Source: Bacteroidota bacterium (GTDB taxonomy: Bacteria; Bacteroidota; Bacteroidia; B-17B0; Aurantibacillaceae). Taken from it: DNA of 64,000 bases. Under the pieces are notes generated by a model that worked only from the letters and a program-made list of their open reading frames with translations, was not told where the DNA came from and did not search any database. The stretch lies in assembly GCA_016711805.1 (NCBI GenBank), contig JADJSH010000011.1, positions 105,773 to 169,772 on the forward strand, given 5' to 3'. The translations under genes and the position numbers were made by a program. Of the stretch, positions 16,628 to 25,178 are shown piece after piece (the first letter of the stretch is position 1; every line of letters starts with the position of its first letter).

Positions 16628-18763
16628 TTAGCTAAGTATCAATGTTATTTTATCTCCTTTATTAAATTTTTGCCCTGCTTCAATCGATTGTTTTTTAACA
16701 GAACCCATGCCGTAAAGTTTTACGTGGAAGCCTGAATTTTCTAATAAAAACAAAGCGTCTTTAGCAGATAAGCCGTTTAAGTTGGGAACGATTCCCTTTT
16801 TTAATTGACTTTCTAAATTGTTTGATTGTAAGGAAATACGTGTTGAGTCTGTCGAATTTCTTGATACATAGCTATTTTCAGTAGCATTTGATTTAGTAGG
16901 TAATTTCAGTGCTTTTGAAGCAATTACCATTTCGTCATTTTGAGTTTTGATAGAGCCTGGAGCTTTGGTTAATAAATTTTGTTTATTGTTTATTGGTTCT
17001 AAAAAATCAACACTACTTGAATATACTTTTTCCGCAATTTCTTTAAATACTGGACCAGCTACTAAACCACCATAATAAATACCATTACTTGGCGAATTAA
17101 TAATAACGATGCAAGTGTACAATGGTTTGTCCGCAGGAAAATAACCAACGAATGATGCTTGGTAGTCACGATTACCAACTTCACCATAACCTTTTTTTCC
17201 CGCTTTAGCAATTTGTGCCGTGCCTGTTTTTCCGCCTACTTTAAATGCGGTTATTTTTAGTCCTTTGCCTGTTCCATTTTGTACAACCCCTTCCAGCATT
17301 TGTTTTGCTTTTTTAACAGTTGATTTTTTCACCATCTGTTCTGCAATTACTTCTGTCGTAAATGTTTTTACTGTTTTTCCATTGCGTTGAATTTCTTTTT
17401 CAAAACGAGGTTTTACCATTTTGCCATCGTTAGCAATGGTATTATATAATGTTAGTGTTTGTAATGGTGTGATTAATGATTCGTAACCATAACTCATTTG
17501 GGCTAATGTAATTCCCGACCAGTCTTTGCTCTTGGTTTCTTTAATTAAAGGATGTGCTTCTCCTGGAATGGATAACCCCAATTTTTCATTTAAATGAAAC
17601 GACTTTAGTTTATCAATATATTGTTGCGGATTTTTTGAATAATATTTTACAATCGTTTTAGCAGCAGCTACGTTTGATGATACTTCAAAGGCTCTTTGTA
17701 ATGTTAATACTGGCGACTCTGGTGGATCGTGATCTTTAATTGTTTTATTATAGTAAGTTACTTCACCGTTACCAACTTGGATTTTCTCATCTAAATTAAC
17801 GTCATAGTCATCCATGACTGCTAAGTAGGATGCTAACTTAAATGTTGAGCCTGGCTCCGTAGCATAGCCAACTGCGTAGTTTAAATCTTCTGAGTATGAG
17901 TAGCTACTTGTATCCTTTCCGCTTCGAGTTAAATTTGCAATGGCTTTAATCTCACCTGTTTTTACTTCCATTAAGATAGCACAGCCATGAGAAGCGTTAT
18001 TCTTTAGTAATGTTTTTAATAAGGCATTTTCTGCAACATCTTGTATATTAATATCCAATGTAGTATATAAATCACTTCCGTCTTTTGGTTCTACTTCATT
18101 CTCATCATTAATAGGACGCCAAACACCGCCAGCAATTTTTTGCATTAAGCGTTGTCCGCTAATACCCATCAATAAAGTATCATAAGCACCTTCTAATCCA
18201 ACTGGTTTTACGCCAGCCCTCGACATTCCAATGGTACGAGCTGCTAACATTTTAAATGGACGCTCACGCTTGTTGGTTTGAAGAGTTACTAAGCCCCCAC
18301 GTTTTCCTTTTTTGAAAATGGGAAATGTTTTTAAAACCTGTAAATCTTTATAAGGTACATTACGTTTAATTACTACATAACGGTCGCCACTTTTACGTGC
18401 TTTACGCAATAATTTTGTGTATTGTTTCGCTGATTTATCTTTAAATAAATCGGAGAGCATAAATCCTAGGGAGTCAATTTTTTCTTCAAATAATTTTTTG
18501 TCAATAGATGGTGCATTAATATCTACTGCTATTTCATAATAGGGTAAAGAAGTCGCTAGTAAATTTCCATTGATATCGAAAATATTTCCACGTACGGCTT
18601 CAATTTCATGCACTTGTGTGTTAAAAGCTTCTGCTTTAGCTTTCCACATAGCGCCCTCTTTAAATTGGATGATACACATTTTATAGAAAATAGCCAGAGA
18701 GAATACACATAAAAATATGTACACGAGGTAAGTTCTTGATAATATGTCTTTCTTGTTTTCCAT
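16628..18763 (-). CDS. ftsI: Septal peptidoglycan transpeptidase FtsI (PBP3-like) with PASTA domain
   Basis: FtsI cross-links septal peptidoglycan. A single N-terminal membrane span (about residues 11-31) is followed by the dimerisation domain (VRGNIFDINGNLLA) and the transpeptidase domain with all three penicillin-binding motifs: STFK near residue 304, SSN near 355 and KTGTAQ near 513. The C-terminus holds one PASTA domain (VPNLNGLSAKDALFLLENSG to the end), giving 711 residues, longer than E. coli FtsI and typical of Bacteroidota. It is 40 bp after the ftsL-like gene, and that gap holds a short repeat. Confidence 0.96.
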   Translation of the reverse strand: MENKKDILSRTYLVYIFLCVFSLAIFYKMCIIQFKEGAMWKAKAEAFNTQVHEIEAVRGNIFDINGNLLATSLPYYEIAVDINAPSIDKKLFEEKIDSLGFMLSDLFKDKSAKQYTKLLRKARKSGDRYVVIKRNVPYKDLQVLKTFPIFKKGKRGGLVTLQTNKRERPFKMLAARTIGMSRAGVKPVGLEGAYDTLLMGISGQRLMQKIAGGVWRPINDENEVEPKDGSDLYTTLDINIQDVAENALLKTLLKNNASHGCAILMEVKTGEIKAIANLTRSGKDTSSYSYSEDLNYAVGYATEPGSTFKLASYLAVMDDYDVNLDEKIQVGNGEVTYYNKTIKDHDPPESPVLTLQRAFEVSSNVAAAKTIVKYYSKNPQQYIDKLKSFHLNEKLGLSIPGEAHPLIKETKSKDWSGITLAQMSYGYESLITPLQTLTLYNTIANDGKMVKPRFEKEIQRNGKTVKTFTTEVIAEQMVKKSTVKKAKQMLEGVVQNGTGKGLKITAFKVGGKTGTAQIAKAGKKGYGEVGNRDYQASFVGYFPADKPLYTCIVIINSPSNGIYYGGLVAGPVFKEIAEKVYSSSVDFLEPINNKQNLLTKAPGSIKTQNDEMVIASKALKLPTKSNATENSYVSRNSTDSTRISLQSNNLESQLKKGIVPNLNGLSAKDALFLLENSGFHVKLYGMGSVKKQSIEAGQKFNKGDKITLILS

Positions 18764-18766
18764 TTA

Positions 18767-18798
18767 TTTCCCGCAGATTTCGCAGATCATGCGGATTT
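18767..18798. repeat. Short intergenic repeat between ftsL and ftsI
   Basis: CCCGCAGATTTCGCAGATCA lies in this 40-bp gap and has an internal repeat of CGCAGAT. It resembles the CGCAGATTT-type repeats scattered through many Bacteroidota genomes; that is from memory and only one copy is seen here. Confidence 0.45.
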
Positions 18799-18803
18799 TT
18801 TAT

Positions 18804-19256
18804 TTAGTTGTTGTTCACTACTGTCTTCACGCTATCTATTTCAATTTTCATCGGACCATCCACGGGTTCTTTTAATCCTAATGGTTCCACTGCTTTTGCG
18901 ACTTCACTTTGTTTACTCACAAACATTAAATCCGATTTGGATGAAATGTATTCGGTGCGCAATTCTTTTATTTGATTACTAATTTTATTTACCTCTCTAA
19001 TTTTATCATCAGCATAGTAACCGTTAGCGATGTATAAAATAGCAATCAGTCCCAAAAACAAAATGAAGGGCACATGTTGCGTTGCCCTATCATCACTTAA
19101 AAATGAACCGCCAAAAATTTTAGAGAGACCTTTTGCCAAAACCCCTTTTTTACCAGGTTTAGAAGGTTTCGCAGCAACCTGAGGCTCTTCTTGCTCCACA
19201 AGTTCTTCTAGCTCTTCTAGTTCTTCGGTTTTGTTTTCTCTAAATTTATTTGCCAC
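18804..19256 (-). CDS. FtsL-like cell division protein
   Basis: This 150-residue bitopic protein lies between rsmH and ftsI, where ftsL is expected. It has an acidic and basic cytoplasmic N-terminus (EELEELEELVEQEE), one membrane span about residues 85-102 (FILFLGLIAILYIANGYY), then a short coiled-coil-like region (DKIREVNKISNQIKELRTEY). FtsL forms a complex with FtsQ and activates FtsW/FtsI. The sequence is poorly conserved, so the call rests on size, topology and position. Confidence 0.8.
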   Translation of the reverse strand: MANKFRENKTEELEELEELVEQEEPQVAAKPSKPGKKGVLAKGLSKIFGGSFLSDDRATQHVPFILFLGLIAILYIANGYYADDKIREVNKISNQIKELRTEYISSKSDLMFVSKQSEVAKAVEPLGLKEPVDGPMKIEIDSVKTVVNNN

Positions 19257-19264
19257 TTTTTTAA

Positions 19265-20176
19265 TTAAATTTTTGCTGCTATTCTCAACTTCGCACTTCT
19301 TGCTCTCGAATTTGTTTCAATCTCTTTTGCATCTGGCACAATTGGCTTTGATGTTAAAGACTTGAAGTATTTGGTGATTTTTCCAAACACTATATCTTTC
19401 TCTTCTATCCCCTCTATGTTTCCTGATCTTATTAAATTCTTTACCAACCTATCTTCTAAACTATGGTAGCTCATTACTACCAATCGCGCATTTGGTTTTA
19501 AAAGATTGACACATTGTGTTAAGCATTCTTTTAAAGCTTCCATTTCTTGGTTTACTTCAATACGAATAGCTTGGTACACTTTTGCTAAATATTTTCCTTC
19601 TTCAAACTTTGGCGTACATGGTTTTATTACTTCTTTAAACTGAGCAGTTGTTTCAATGCTGCCATTTGTTCTAGCTTCAAAAATGATGTTAGCTAATCTG
19701 AATGCATTATCCACTTCCCCATATTCTCTAAACATGGCTGTTAGTTTTTTTACATCGTATGTATTTAATACTTTCTTAGCCGTTAAATCAGATTTTTGAT
19801 TCATACGCATATCTAAGTCAGCATCAAAACGAGTAGAAAAACCACGTTCACCTTTATCAAATTGATGTGATGAAACGCCTAAGTCTCCTAGTATTCCGTC
19901 AACCTGTGTAATTCCGTATAGTTTCAGGTAATTTGAGATGTATCTGAAATTGTGAGGAATGAATGTTAGGCGTTTATCATTAGGAATATTTGCTTTTGCA
20001 TCTTCATCTTGATCAAACGAAAATAATTTTCCTTTTGCCGACAGATGCTTTAATATTTCTTTTGAATGTCCTCCTCCACCAAAGGTTAAGTCAACATACA
20101 CGCCGTCAGGGTTTATCTCGAGGCCATCTATGCAAGGTTGTAAAAGAACGGGGATGTGATAAGGAAGATTACTCAT
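19265..20176 (-). CDS. rsmH: 16S rRNA (cytosine(1402)-N4)-methyltransferase
   Basis: RsmH (MraW) methylates C1402 in the decoding centre of 16S rRNA. The SAM-binding motif DLTFGGGGHSKEILKHL is near the N-terminus, GILGDLGVSSHQFD and GFSTRFDADLDMRM are intact, and SYHSLEDRLVKN is near residue 240. I chose the Met at 20176 (MSNLPYHIPVLL) because the family begins this way; two further Met codons lie just upstream in frame. The start overlaps the mraZ stop by 8 bp. Confidence 0.96.
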   Translation of the reverse strand: MSNLPYHIPVLLQPCIDGLEINPDGVYVDLTFGGGGHSKEILKHLSAKGKLFSFDQDEDAKANIPNDKRLTFIPHNFRYISNYLKLYGITQVDGILGDLGVSSHQFDKGERGFSTRFDADLDMRMNQKSDLTAKKVLNTYDVKKLTAMFREYGEVDNAFRLANIIFEARTNGSIETTAQFKEVIKPCTPKFEEGKYLAKVYQAIRIEVNQEMEALKECLTQCVNLLKPNARLVVMSYHSLEDRLVKNLIRSGNIEGIEEKDIVFGKITKYFKSLTSKPIVPDAKEIETNSRARSAKLRIAAKI

Positions 20177-20639
20177 CATCACCATCATTAAAATTTAAAT
20201 TCCCCAACACATCTTCTGCTAATTTTTCGATATCTACATCTTGTGATAAGAATTGGTCATATAATTTTTTATCCCAAATCTCAATCACATTATTGCTTCC
20301 TAAAACTTTAATATCGGTTGTAATGCCAGCGTATTCTACCAATGGTTTTGGTAATAAAACACGCCCCGTGTTGTCTGCATCTGCAGCAGTAGCTCCACCC
20401 GAAAATTTTCTCACAAACACATCATTTGCTTTAATCAAACGATTCAGCTTGCTTAATTTTTTGTTGAGTTTATTCCACTCAGCCATTGGATAAAGCACTA
20501 AACATTTTTGATGAAGATTTCGGTTAATTACAAAACCTTTATCAAACACCTCTTCCAGTTGCTTCCTGAGGTTAACAGGAAACATGAAACGCCCTTTCGC
20601 ATCTACTTTACACTCGAATTCTCCTATAAGGCTTGTCAT
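20169..20639 (-). CDS. mraZ: Transcriptional regulator MraZ
   Basis: MraZ is a SpoVT/AbrB-fold DNA-binding protein that controls its own dcw operon. The protein opens with LIGEFECKVDAKGRFMFP, the first AbrB-like repeat, and has the second repeat around SGGATAADADNTGRVLLP. I chose the Met at 20639 rather than one nine codons upstream because the upstream codon overlaps the likely -7 promoter element. Four 10-bp direct repeats 42-81 bp upstream fit MraZ binding sites. Confidence 0.95.
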   Translation of the reverse strand: MTSLIGEFECKVDAKGRFMFPVNLRKQLEEVFDKGFVINRNLHQKCLVLYPMAEWNKLNKKLSKLNRLIKANDVFVRKFSGGATAADADNTGRVLLPKPLVEYAGITTDIKVLGSNNVIEIWDKKLYDQFLSQDVDIEKLAEDVLGNLNFNDGDDE

Positions 20640-20663
20640 TAGTGGATTTGGTTTGAATAGCGT

Positions 20664-20671
20664 CAAAAATA
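20664..20671 (-). promoter_or_regulatory. Putative -7 element of the mraZ/dcw promoter
   Basis: On the minus strand TATTTTTG fits the Bacteroidota -7 consensus TAnnTTTG, 25 bp before the mraZ start. No clear -33 TTTG is seen; that position is occupied by the repeats assigned as MraZ boxes, so a bound regulator would overlap the polymerase site. Confidence 0.6.
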
Positions 20672-20680
20672 ATTAAAATT

Positions 20681-20720
20681 TTACCACTTTCTACCACTTT
20701 AACCCATTTTTTACCACTTT
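20681..20720 (-). promoter_or_regulatory. Four 10-bp MraZ-box repeats upstream of mraZ
   Basis: Read on the minus strand this is four adjacent 10-mers: AAAGTGGTAA, AAAATGGGTT, AAAGTGGTAG and AAAGTGGTAA. The exact 10-bp phasing places each on the same DNA face. MraZ boxes described in other phyla are tandem repeats with a GTGG/TGGG core at 10-bp spacing, located upstream of mraZ. The second repeat is the most diverged. Confidence 0.8.
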
Positions 20721-20867
20721 TGTTGATAAATCAAATTTTGTTAATAGTTTACAAGCAAAATAATTAGTATCGCTTTTTTCATTAAAAATTAAAATTGTAT
20801 TGATTTTGTTATGCTTTTGAGAGATTTAGGAAATTCCTGAAATCGTAAAAAAGATGAAATGGCATAG

Positions 20868-20896
20868 TTGAGATATTAACAATTATTTTACCTTTG
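20868..20896 (+). promoter_or_regulatory. Putative promoter of the acyltransferase gene
   Basis: TTG at 20868-20870 and TACCTTTG at 20889-20896 (consensus TAnnTTTG) are separated by 18 bp, a good Bacteroidota-type promoter ending 10 bp before the start codon. Confidence 0.65.
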
Positions 20897-20906
20897 CAAA
20901 CCTTGT

Positions 20907-21761
20907 ATGGAAACGAAGAAATTTATTGACGTAGAAAAAATTTTAAAGGAAAAGGCTTATAAACTTTATAAGTGGCTTCCACGTTTTGCTATTAATTGGT
21001 TAAAAAAGAAGCTTCATGAAAATGACATCAATGAAGCAATGGAGCATCTGAAAGATGATGTTGGATTGGAATTTAATAGAAGAGGTTTAGAAAAGTTAGG
21101 TGCTAAAGTTGAATCGGTTCATGCTGAATTGATTCCTAAAACAGGATCTATCATTATTGCAGCTAATCATCCTTTAGGCGGCTTAGATGGTATGGCTTTA
21201 ATTAAATCAGTTGGGGAGATAAGACCAGATGTACGTTTTTTTGTAAATGATATTTTAAAGAATTTAAAGAATTACGGTGAAATATTTGTTGCTGTAAATA
21301 AGGTGGGCGCTTCTTCTACAAGGTCATTAAGAACAATGGAAGAAGTTTTTATGACAGAGTGTGCCGTTTTATTTTTCCCAGCAGGTTTAGTGTCGCGTAA
21401 ACAAAATGGTTTGGTGCGAGATTTAGCTTGGAAGAAAAGTTTTGTAACTCAAGCAATTGATCATAAACGTATGATCCAACCTGTATTTATTGAAGGAGAA
21501 AATTCTAAATTCTTTTACAATTTTGCGATGTGGCGTAAACGTTTAGGAATAAAAGCTAATATTGAAATGTTGTTTTTGCCTGATGAGATGTTTAAGGCAA
21601 AAAAAGCAACCATTCGTATTCATTATAGTAAGCCTTTTGATACTAGTATTTTAGATAGTCGTAAAACACATAAGCAATGGTCTGATTTAATTTATCAATA
21701 TATTTATTCTCCTGAATTCATGAAAGGTATTCCTTTTGAAGAATACATGAAGGCATTTTAA
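20907..21761 (+). CDS. PlsC-like acyltransferase (hemolysin-type lipid acyltransferase)
   Basis: This 284-residue protein has the acyltransferase motif NHPLGGLDG (NHxxxxD form) near residue 88 and FFPAGLVSR, equivalent to the FPEG motif, near residue 155. Such enzymes transfer an acyl chain to a lysophospholipid or to an ornithine-type aminolipid at the cytoplasmic membrane; the substrate cannot be told from the sequence. No membrane span is obvious, suggesting peripheral attachment. It is divergent from mraZ and 21 bp upstream of ispF, so the two may share a transcript. Confidence 0.85.
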   Translation: METKKFIDVEKILKEKAYKLYKWLPRFAINWLKKKLHENDINEAMEHLKDDVGLEFNRRGLEKLGAKVESVHAELIPKTGSIIIAANHPLGGLDGMALIKSVGEIRPDVRFFVNDILKNLKNYGEIFVAVNKVGASSTRSLRTMEEVFMTECAVLFFPAGLVSRKQNGLVRDLAWKKSFVTQAIDHKRMIQPVFIEGENSKFFYNFAMWRKRLGIKANIEMLFLPDEMFKAKKATIRIHYSKPFDTSILDSRKTHKQWSDLIYQYIYSPEFMKGIPFEEYMKAF

Positions 21762-21782
21762 AATTAATTACTAAAATATACT

Positions 21783-22265
21783 ATGGTAAATATTAGAGTA
21801 GGTTTTGGTTACGATGTTCATCCTTTAGGTGAAGGTAGAGAACTATGGTTAGGCGGTATTAAATTAGAATTTAATAAAGGATGTGTAGGCCATAGTGATG
21901 CAGATGTATTATTACATGCTATATGCGATGCGCTTTTAGGTGCAGCTAACTTACGTGATATTGGTTTCCATTTTCCAAACAACAATCCAAAATATAAAGG
22001 GGCAGATAGCAAAATGCTATTGAAAGAAGTAGTAGCGTTATTGGATGCAAAAGGCTACGGCATCGGAAATGTTGATGCTACCTTGAGTTTAGAAGCTCCA
22101 ATGGTAAATCCTCACATTACTGCTATGCAAAACATTTTAGCGCCAATTATGAATATTACTACTGATGATGTTTCTATTAAAGCAACTACTAATGAAAAAT
22201 TAGGTTATGTTGGTAGAGGCGAAGGCGTGAATGCTTATGCGGTGGCTTTGATTTATAAGAAGTAA
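21783..22265 (+). CDS. ispF: 2-C-methyl-D-erythritol 2,4-cyclodiphosphate synthase
   Basis: IspF cyclises CDP-ME 2-phosphate in the non-mevalonate isoprenoid pathway, which supplies undecaprenyl phosphate for the wall-building genes nearby. At 160 residues it is of normal length, with the metal ligands in GYDVHPLG (Asp11, His13), the motif HSDADVLLHAICDALLGAA, and the C-terminal KATTNEKLGYVGRGEG. A hairpin overlaps its stop codon. Confidence 0.97.
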   Translation: MVNIRVGFGYDVHPLGEGRELWLGGIKLEFNKGCVGHSDADVLLHAICDALLGAANLRDIGFHFPNNNPKYKGADSKMLLKEVVALLDAKGYGIGNVDATLSLEAPMVNPHITAMQNILAPIMNITTDDVSIKATTNEKLGYVGRGEGVNAYAVALIYKK

Positions 22266-22337
22266 CAAAGAAGTAAGATTAAAGTATTAAGGTTGTATGA
22301 AGCAATCTTTAATCTTAATACTTCGGTCTTTGTTACT
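22261..22337. terminator. Hairpin between convergent ispF and epimerase genes
   Basis: AGTAACAAAG at 22261 pairs with CTTTGTTACT ending at 22337, and inner arms AAGATTAAAG and CTTTAATCTT extend the structure. It touches both stop codons of the convergent genes and probably ends both transcripts. Confidence 0.65.
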
Positions 22338-22744
22338 TACTTAGTTCTTTCCTGACATAATTCTACTAAAACACCATTAGTGCTTTTTGGATGTAAAAAG
22401 AAAATCAATTTGTTGTCAGCGCCATGTTTTGGTTCTTTGTTCAATATTTCAAAACCTTCTGCTTTTAAACGCTCCATTTCGTGATAAATATCATCTACTT
22501 CGTATGCAATATGATGAATGCCTTCTCCCTTTTTATCAATAAATTTAGCAATGGCACTTTCAGGATTGGTGGCTTCTAATAATTCAATTTTAGTTTCTCC
22601 TAATTGAAAAAAAGAGGTGCTAACGCCCTCACTTTCAATCGACTCAACCTTGTAATAGTCTTTGCCAAAGAGTTTTTTAAATAAATCGTTTGAGTTGTTT
22701 AGGCTTTTTACTGCAATGCCAATATGTTCAATTTTCTTAATCAT
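22337..22744 (-). CDS. mce: Methylmalonyl-CoA epimerase
   Basis: This enzyme interconverts (R)- and (S)-methylmalonyl-CoA, linking propionyl-CoA and succinyl-CoA. The start MIKKIEHIGIAVKSL at 22744 fits the family, and the upstream in-frame codons do not. The vicinal-oxygen-chelate fold is shown by HIGIAV (metal His), GIHHIAYEVDD and ELCQE (metal Glu) near the C-terminus. At 135 residues it is of typical length. The tatA gene is divergent, with start codons less than 100 bp apart. Confidence 0.93.
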   Translation of the reverse strand: MIKKIEHIGIAVKSLNNSNDLFKKLFGKDYYKVESIESEGVSTSFFQLGETKIELLEATNPESAIAKFIDKKGEGIHHIAYEVDDIYHEMERLKAEGFEILNKEPKHGADNKLIFFLHPKSTNGVLVELCQERTK

Positions 22745-22782
22745 GTGCGCTATTTTCCTCAAAAATAGCAGATTTTTGGCAA

Positions 22783-22813
22783 TTTGCTTAAAACTAATTA
22801 AATCGTATATTTG
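22783..22813 (+). promoter_or_regulatory. Putative promoter of tatA
   Basis: TTTG at 22783-22786, a 19-bp spacer, and TATATTTG at 22806-22813 match the Bacteroidota TTTG/TAnnTTTG promoter exactly, 18 bp before the tatA start. Confidence 0.8.
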
Positions 22814-22831
22814 TATCCTAAATTTATAACA

Positions 22832-23029
22832 ATGACACAAGCATTAATCTTAGGTATGTTAGGCGGACTTGGAGCCCCTGAAATCATCATTATTTTAGTT
22901 ATCGTTTTATTATTATTCGGAGGTAAAAAAATCCCTGAATTAATGAAAGGATTAGGAAGAGGGATGAAAGAATTTAAAGATGCTAAAGACGGAAATTCTT
23001 CTGAATCTACTGATTTAGAAAAAAAATAA
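22832..23029 (+). CDS. tatA: Twin-arginine translocase subunit TatA/TatE
   Basis: This 65-residue protein has the TatA layout: one N-terminal membrane span (about residues 15-30, EIIIILVIVLLLFGGKKIPE), the FGxKKLPEL-type hinge, then an amphipathic helix (GLGRGMKEFKDAK) and a short polar tail. TatA oligomers form the channel for folded proteins across the inner membrane. tatC is not in the window. The start MTQALIL at 22832 is preferred because the promoter lies just upstream. Confidence 0.93.
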   Translation: MTQALILGMLGGLGAPEIIIILVIVLLLFGGKKIPELMKGLGRGMKEFKDAKDGNSSESTDLEKK

Positions 23030-23049
23030 TATTTATTGAATCACATTTT

Positions 23050-23080
23050 AAAAGCGTCTTTCTATGTGATTGACGCTTTT
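23050..23080 (+). terminator. Intrinsic terminator after tatA
   Basis: AAAAGCGTC (23050-23058) and GACGCTTTT (23072-23080) form a stem after tatA. The upstream ATG candidate for gatA at 23070 lies inside it, which supports the downstream GTG start. Confidence 0.85.
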
Positions 23081-23099
23081 ATTATTTAATATATCAACT

Positions 23100-24512
23100 G
23101 TGTATACATTTACAACTATTAAAAATCTTCAAGCTGATTTACTAGCAGGTAAAATTACAAGCATTCAATTAGTAGAAGAATCAATCAAAGCCATTGAAGA
23201 TAAAAGGCACTTAAATGCTTTTTTAGAAGTATTTAGCACTTCAGCTTTAGCACAAGCTAAATTGGTGGATGAAAAAATTAAAGCAAAAACAGCAGGAAAA
23301 TTAGCAGGTGTGGTTATCGGATTAAAAGATAATATCTGTTACAAAGGACATAAAGTGTCTTGTTCTTCAAAAATATTAGAAGGCTTTGAATCTTTATATT
23401 CATCAACAGTGGTTGAGCGTTTGTTAGCAGAAGATGCCATTATCATTGGTCGTTTAAACTGCGATGAATTTGCAATGGGAAGTAGTAACGAAAATTCTGC
23501 TTTCGGAAAAGTATTAAATCCTTTAAACGAAAAAACGGTGCCAGGTGGTTCTTCGGGCGGTTCTGCTGTTGCAGTAGCCGCAAACCTATGTCACGTGACT
23601 TTAGGTTCTGACACTGGCGGTTCTATTCGTCAACCAGCATCGTTTACAGGAACAGTGGGATTAAAACCAACTTACGGAAGAATTTCTCGTTGGGGATTAA
23701 TTGCGTATGCTTCTTCGTTTGATCAAATAGGGCCTATTACAAAAACAGTGGAAGATGCTGCTTTGTTATTAGAAATTATGGCTGGCACAGATGAGTATGA
23801 TACAACATCGTCTCAAAAAGCAGTTGGACATTATGTAAATGATTTAACAGAAAACAAAAAGTATAAAGTTGCTTATTTAAAAGAATGTGTTGAATCTAAC
23901 GGTTTAGACCCTGAAGTAAAAAAGCAAACATTAGCCGCTTTAGATAAAATGAAAAACGATGGTCATACTATTACGGCTGTTGATTTTCCTTATTTAGATT
24001 TTTTAGTGCCAACTTATTATGTATTAACTACAGCCGAAGCTTCATCTAACTTATCTCGTTTTGATGGAGTGCACTTTGGTTATAGAAGTCCGAACGCAAC
24101 AGATTTAGAAAGTACGTACAAAAAGTCTCGTAGCGAAGGATTTGGTAAAGAAGTAAAACGCCGTATTATGTTAGGAACCTTTGTATTAAGCGCAGGTTAC
24201 TATGACGCGTATTATAGTAAAGCTCAAAAGGTGAGAAATAAAATTCGTCAAAAAACACGTGAAATTTTATCACAACATGATTTCATTGTAACTCCCTCTA
24301 CGCCTGGTACTGCTTTTGAATTCGGTAAAAACAGTGCTGATCCAATTAAAATGTATTTAGAAGATATTTTTACGGTACAAGCAAATATTGTTGGTTGTCC
24401 TGCTATATCTGTACCTAACGGAATACATAGCAATGGCTTGCCAATTGGTTTGCAAATTATGGGACGTGATTTTGAAGAAGGAAATTTATTGAACTTAGCG
24501 AATCAGATTTAA
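23100..24512 (+). CDS. gatA: Aspartyl/glutamyl-tRNA amidotransferase subunit A
   Basis: GatA is the amidase subunit of GatCAB, which converts Glu-tRNA(Gln) or Asp-tRNA(Asn) to the amidated forms. The catalytic Lys is in VIGLKDN, the SGGSAVAVAA glycine-serine loop and GSDTGGSIRQPAS supply the Ser-cisSer-Lys triad. I chose the GTG at 23100 (VYTFTTIKNLQADL) because the family starts with this sequence and the earlier ATG sits inside the tatA terminator. gatB and gatC are not nearby. The stop overlaps the start of the next gene (TAATG). Confidence 0.95.
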   Translation: MYTFTTIKNLQADLLAGKITSIQLVEESIKAIEDKRHLNAFLEVFSTSALAQAKLVDEKIKAKTAGKLAGVVIGLKDNICYKGHKVSCSSKILEGFESLYSSTVVERLLAEDAIIIGRLNCDEFAMGSSNENSAFGKVLNPLNEKTVPGGSSGGSAVAVAANLCHVTLGSDTGGSIRQPASFTGTVGLKPTYGRISRWGLIAYASSFDQIGPITKTVEDAALLLEIMAGTDEYDTTSSQKAVGHYVNDLTENKKYKVAYLKECVESNGLDPEVKKQTLAALDKMKNDGHTITAVDFPYLDFLVPTYYVLTTAEASSNLSRFDGVHFGYRSPNATDLESTYKKSRSEGFGKEVKRRIMLGTFVLSAGYYDAYYSKAQKVRNKIRQKTREILSQHDFIVTPSTPGTAFEFGKNSADPIKMYLEDIFTVQANIVGCPAISVPNGIHSNGLPIGLQIMGRDFEEGNLLNLANQI

Positions 24513-25177
24513 TGTTGCGGTTATTAGCAAAAGTAGTTTTTATCGGAATCATATTTCAAAATTGTGCACCAACACGTTTTGTGAAACCTTTAGCTAAAAA
24601 CCAAAATGCTATTTCAGCCAATTTAGGAGGGCCACTTATTCATTTTGGAAAAGCAGTCACTCCAATTCCTTTTACATCTTTAATGTACGGAAGAGGAATA
24701 ACCAATTCAACAACCGCATTTGCATCCGTTCATACAACAGCTATGTTGTTTGGCAATTTTCAAACAGATATCGGCGTATGCCAAAGATTGTATAAGCATG
24801 ATAGTTTAAAGTTTGGTATTACCATTAATCCCGCCATTAACATGGTATATGATAAGTGGAATAAAAATTTTAGAGCATGGCCACAGTTAGATGTTAATAT
24901 TTATAAAGATATATTTAAGGACAAGGCCTTTGTTTATATTGGATTAACTAATTGGTTTGAATTAGCTTCTAAAAAAGCACATGGTGAAGTTCAAACAAAT
25001 CATGCGTTAATTAATCCACATATTGGTATGACTTATAATACTAAAAAGTGGGGCTATACATTAGAGTGTAAGTTTTTGCAAATGAATAAAAATAATAAAC
25101 CCAACGTCGTAGATTATGTTGGTATACAGCAAAAAGGAGCAGTTGGTATTTATTTAAATTTTGCTAGAAGATTTTAA
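24512..25177 (+). CDS. Putative lipoprotein/outer-membrane protein of unknown function
   Basis: A short hydrophobic N-terminus ends in a Cys (VVFIGIIFQNC), suggesting a lipoprotein. The remaining 200 residues are beta-rich with alternating hydrophobic residues (such as KFGITINPAINMVYD and FVYIGLTNWFEL), as in small outer-membrane barrels. I do not recognise the family. It shares one base with gatA and is followed after one base by the lipoprotein hydrolase, so it belongs to a gatA-to-mrp operon. Confidence 0.65.
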   Translation: MLRLLAKVVFIGIIFQNCAPTRFVKPLAKNQNAISANLGGPLIHFGKAVTPIPFTSLMYGRGITNSTTAFASVHTTAMLFGNFQTDIGVCQRLYKHDSLKFGITINPAINMVYDKWNKNFRAWPQLDVNIYKDIFKDKAFVYIGLTNWFELASKKAHGEVQTNHALINPHIGMTYNTKKWGYTLECKFLQMNKNNKPNVVDYVGIQQKGAVGIYLNFARRF

Positions 25178-25178
25178 A

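Noticed and set aside
22306..22316. A fourth copy of the REP-like element (GAAGCAATCT)
   Set aside because: Only ten bases match and they are part of the ispF hairpin loop; no second arm.
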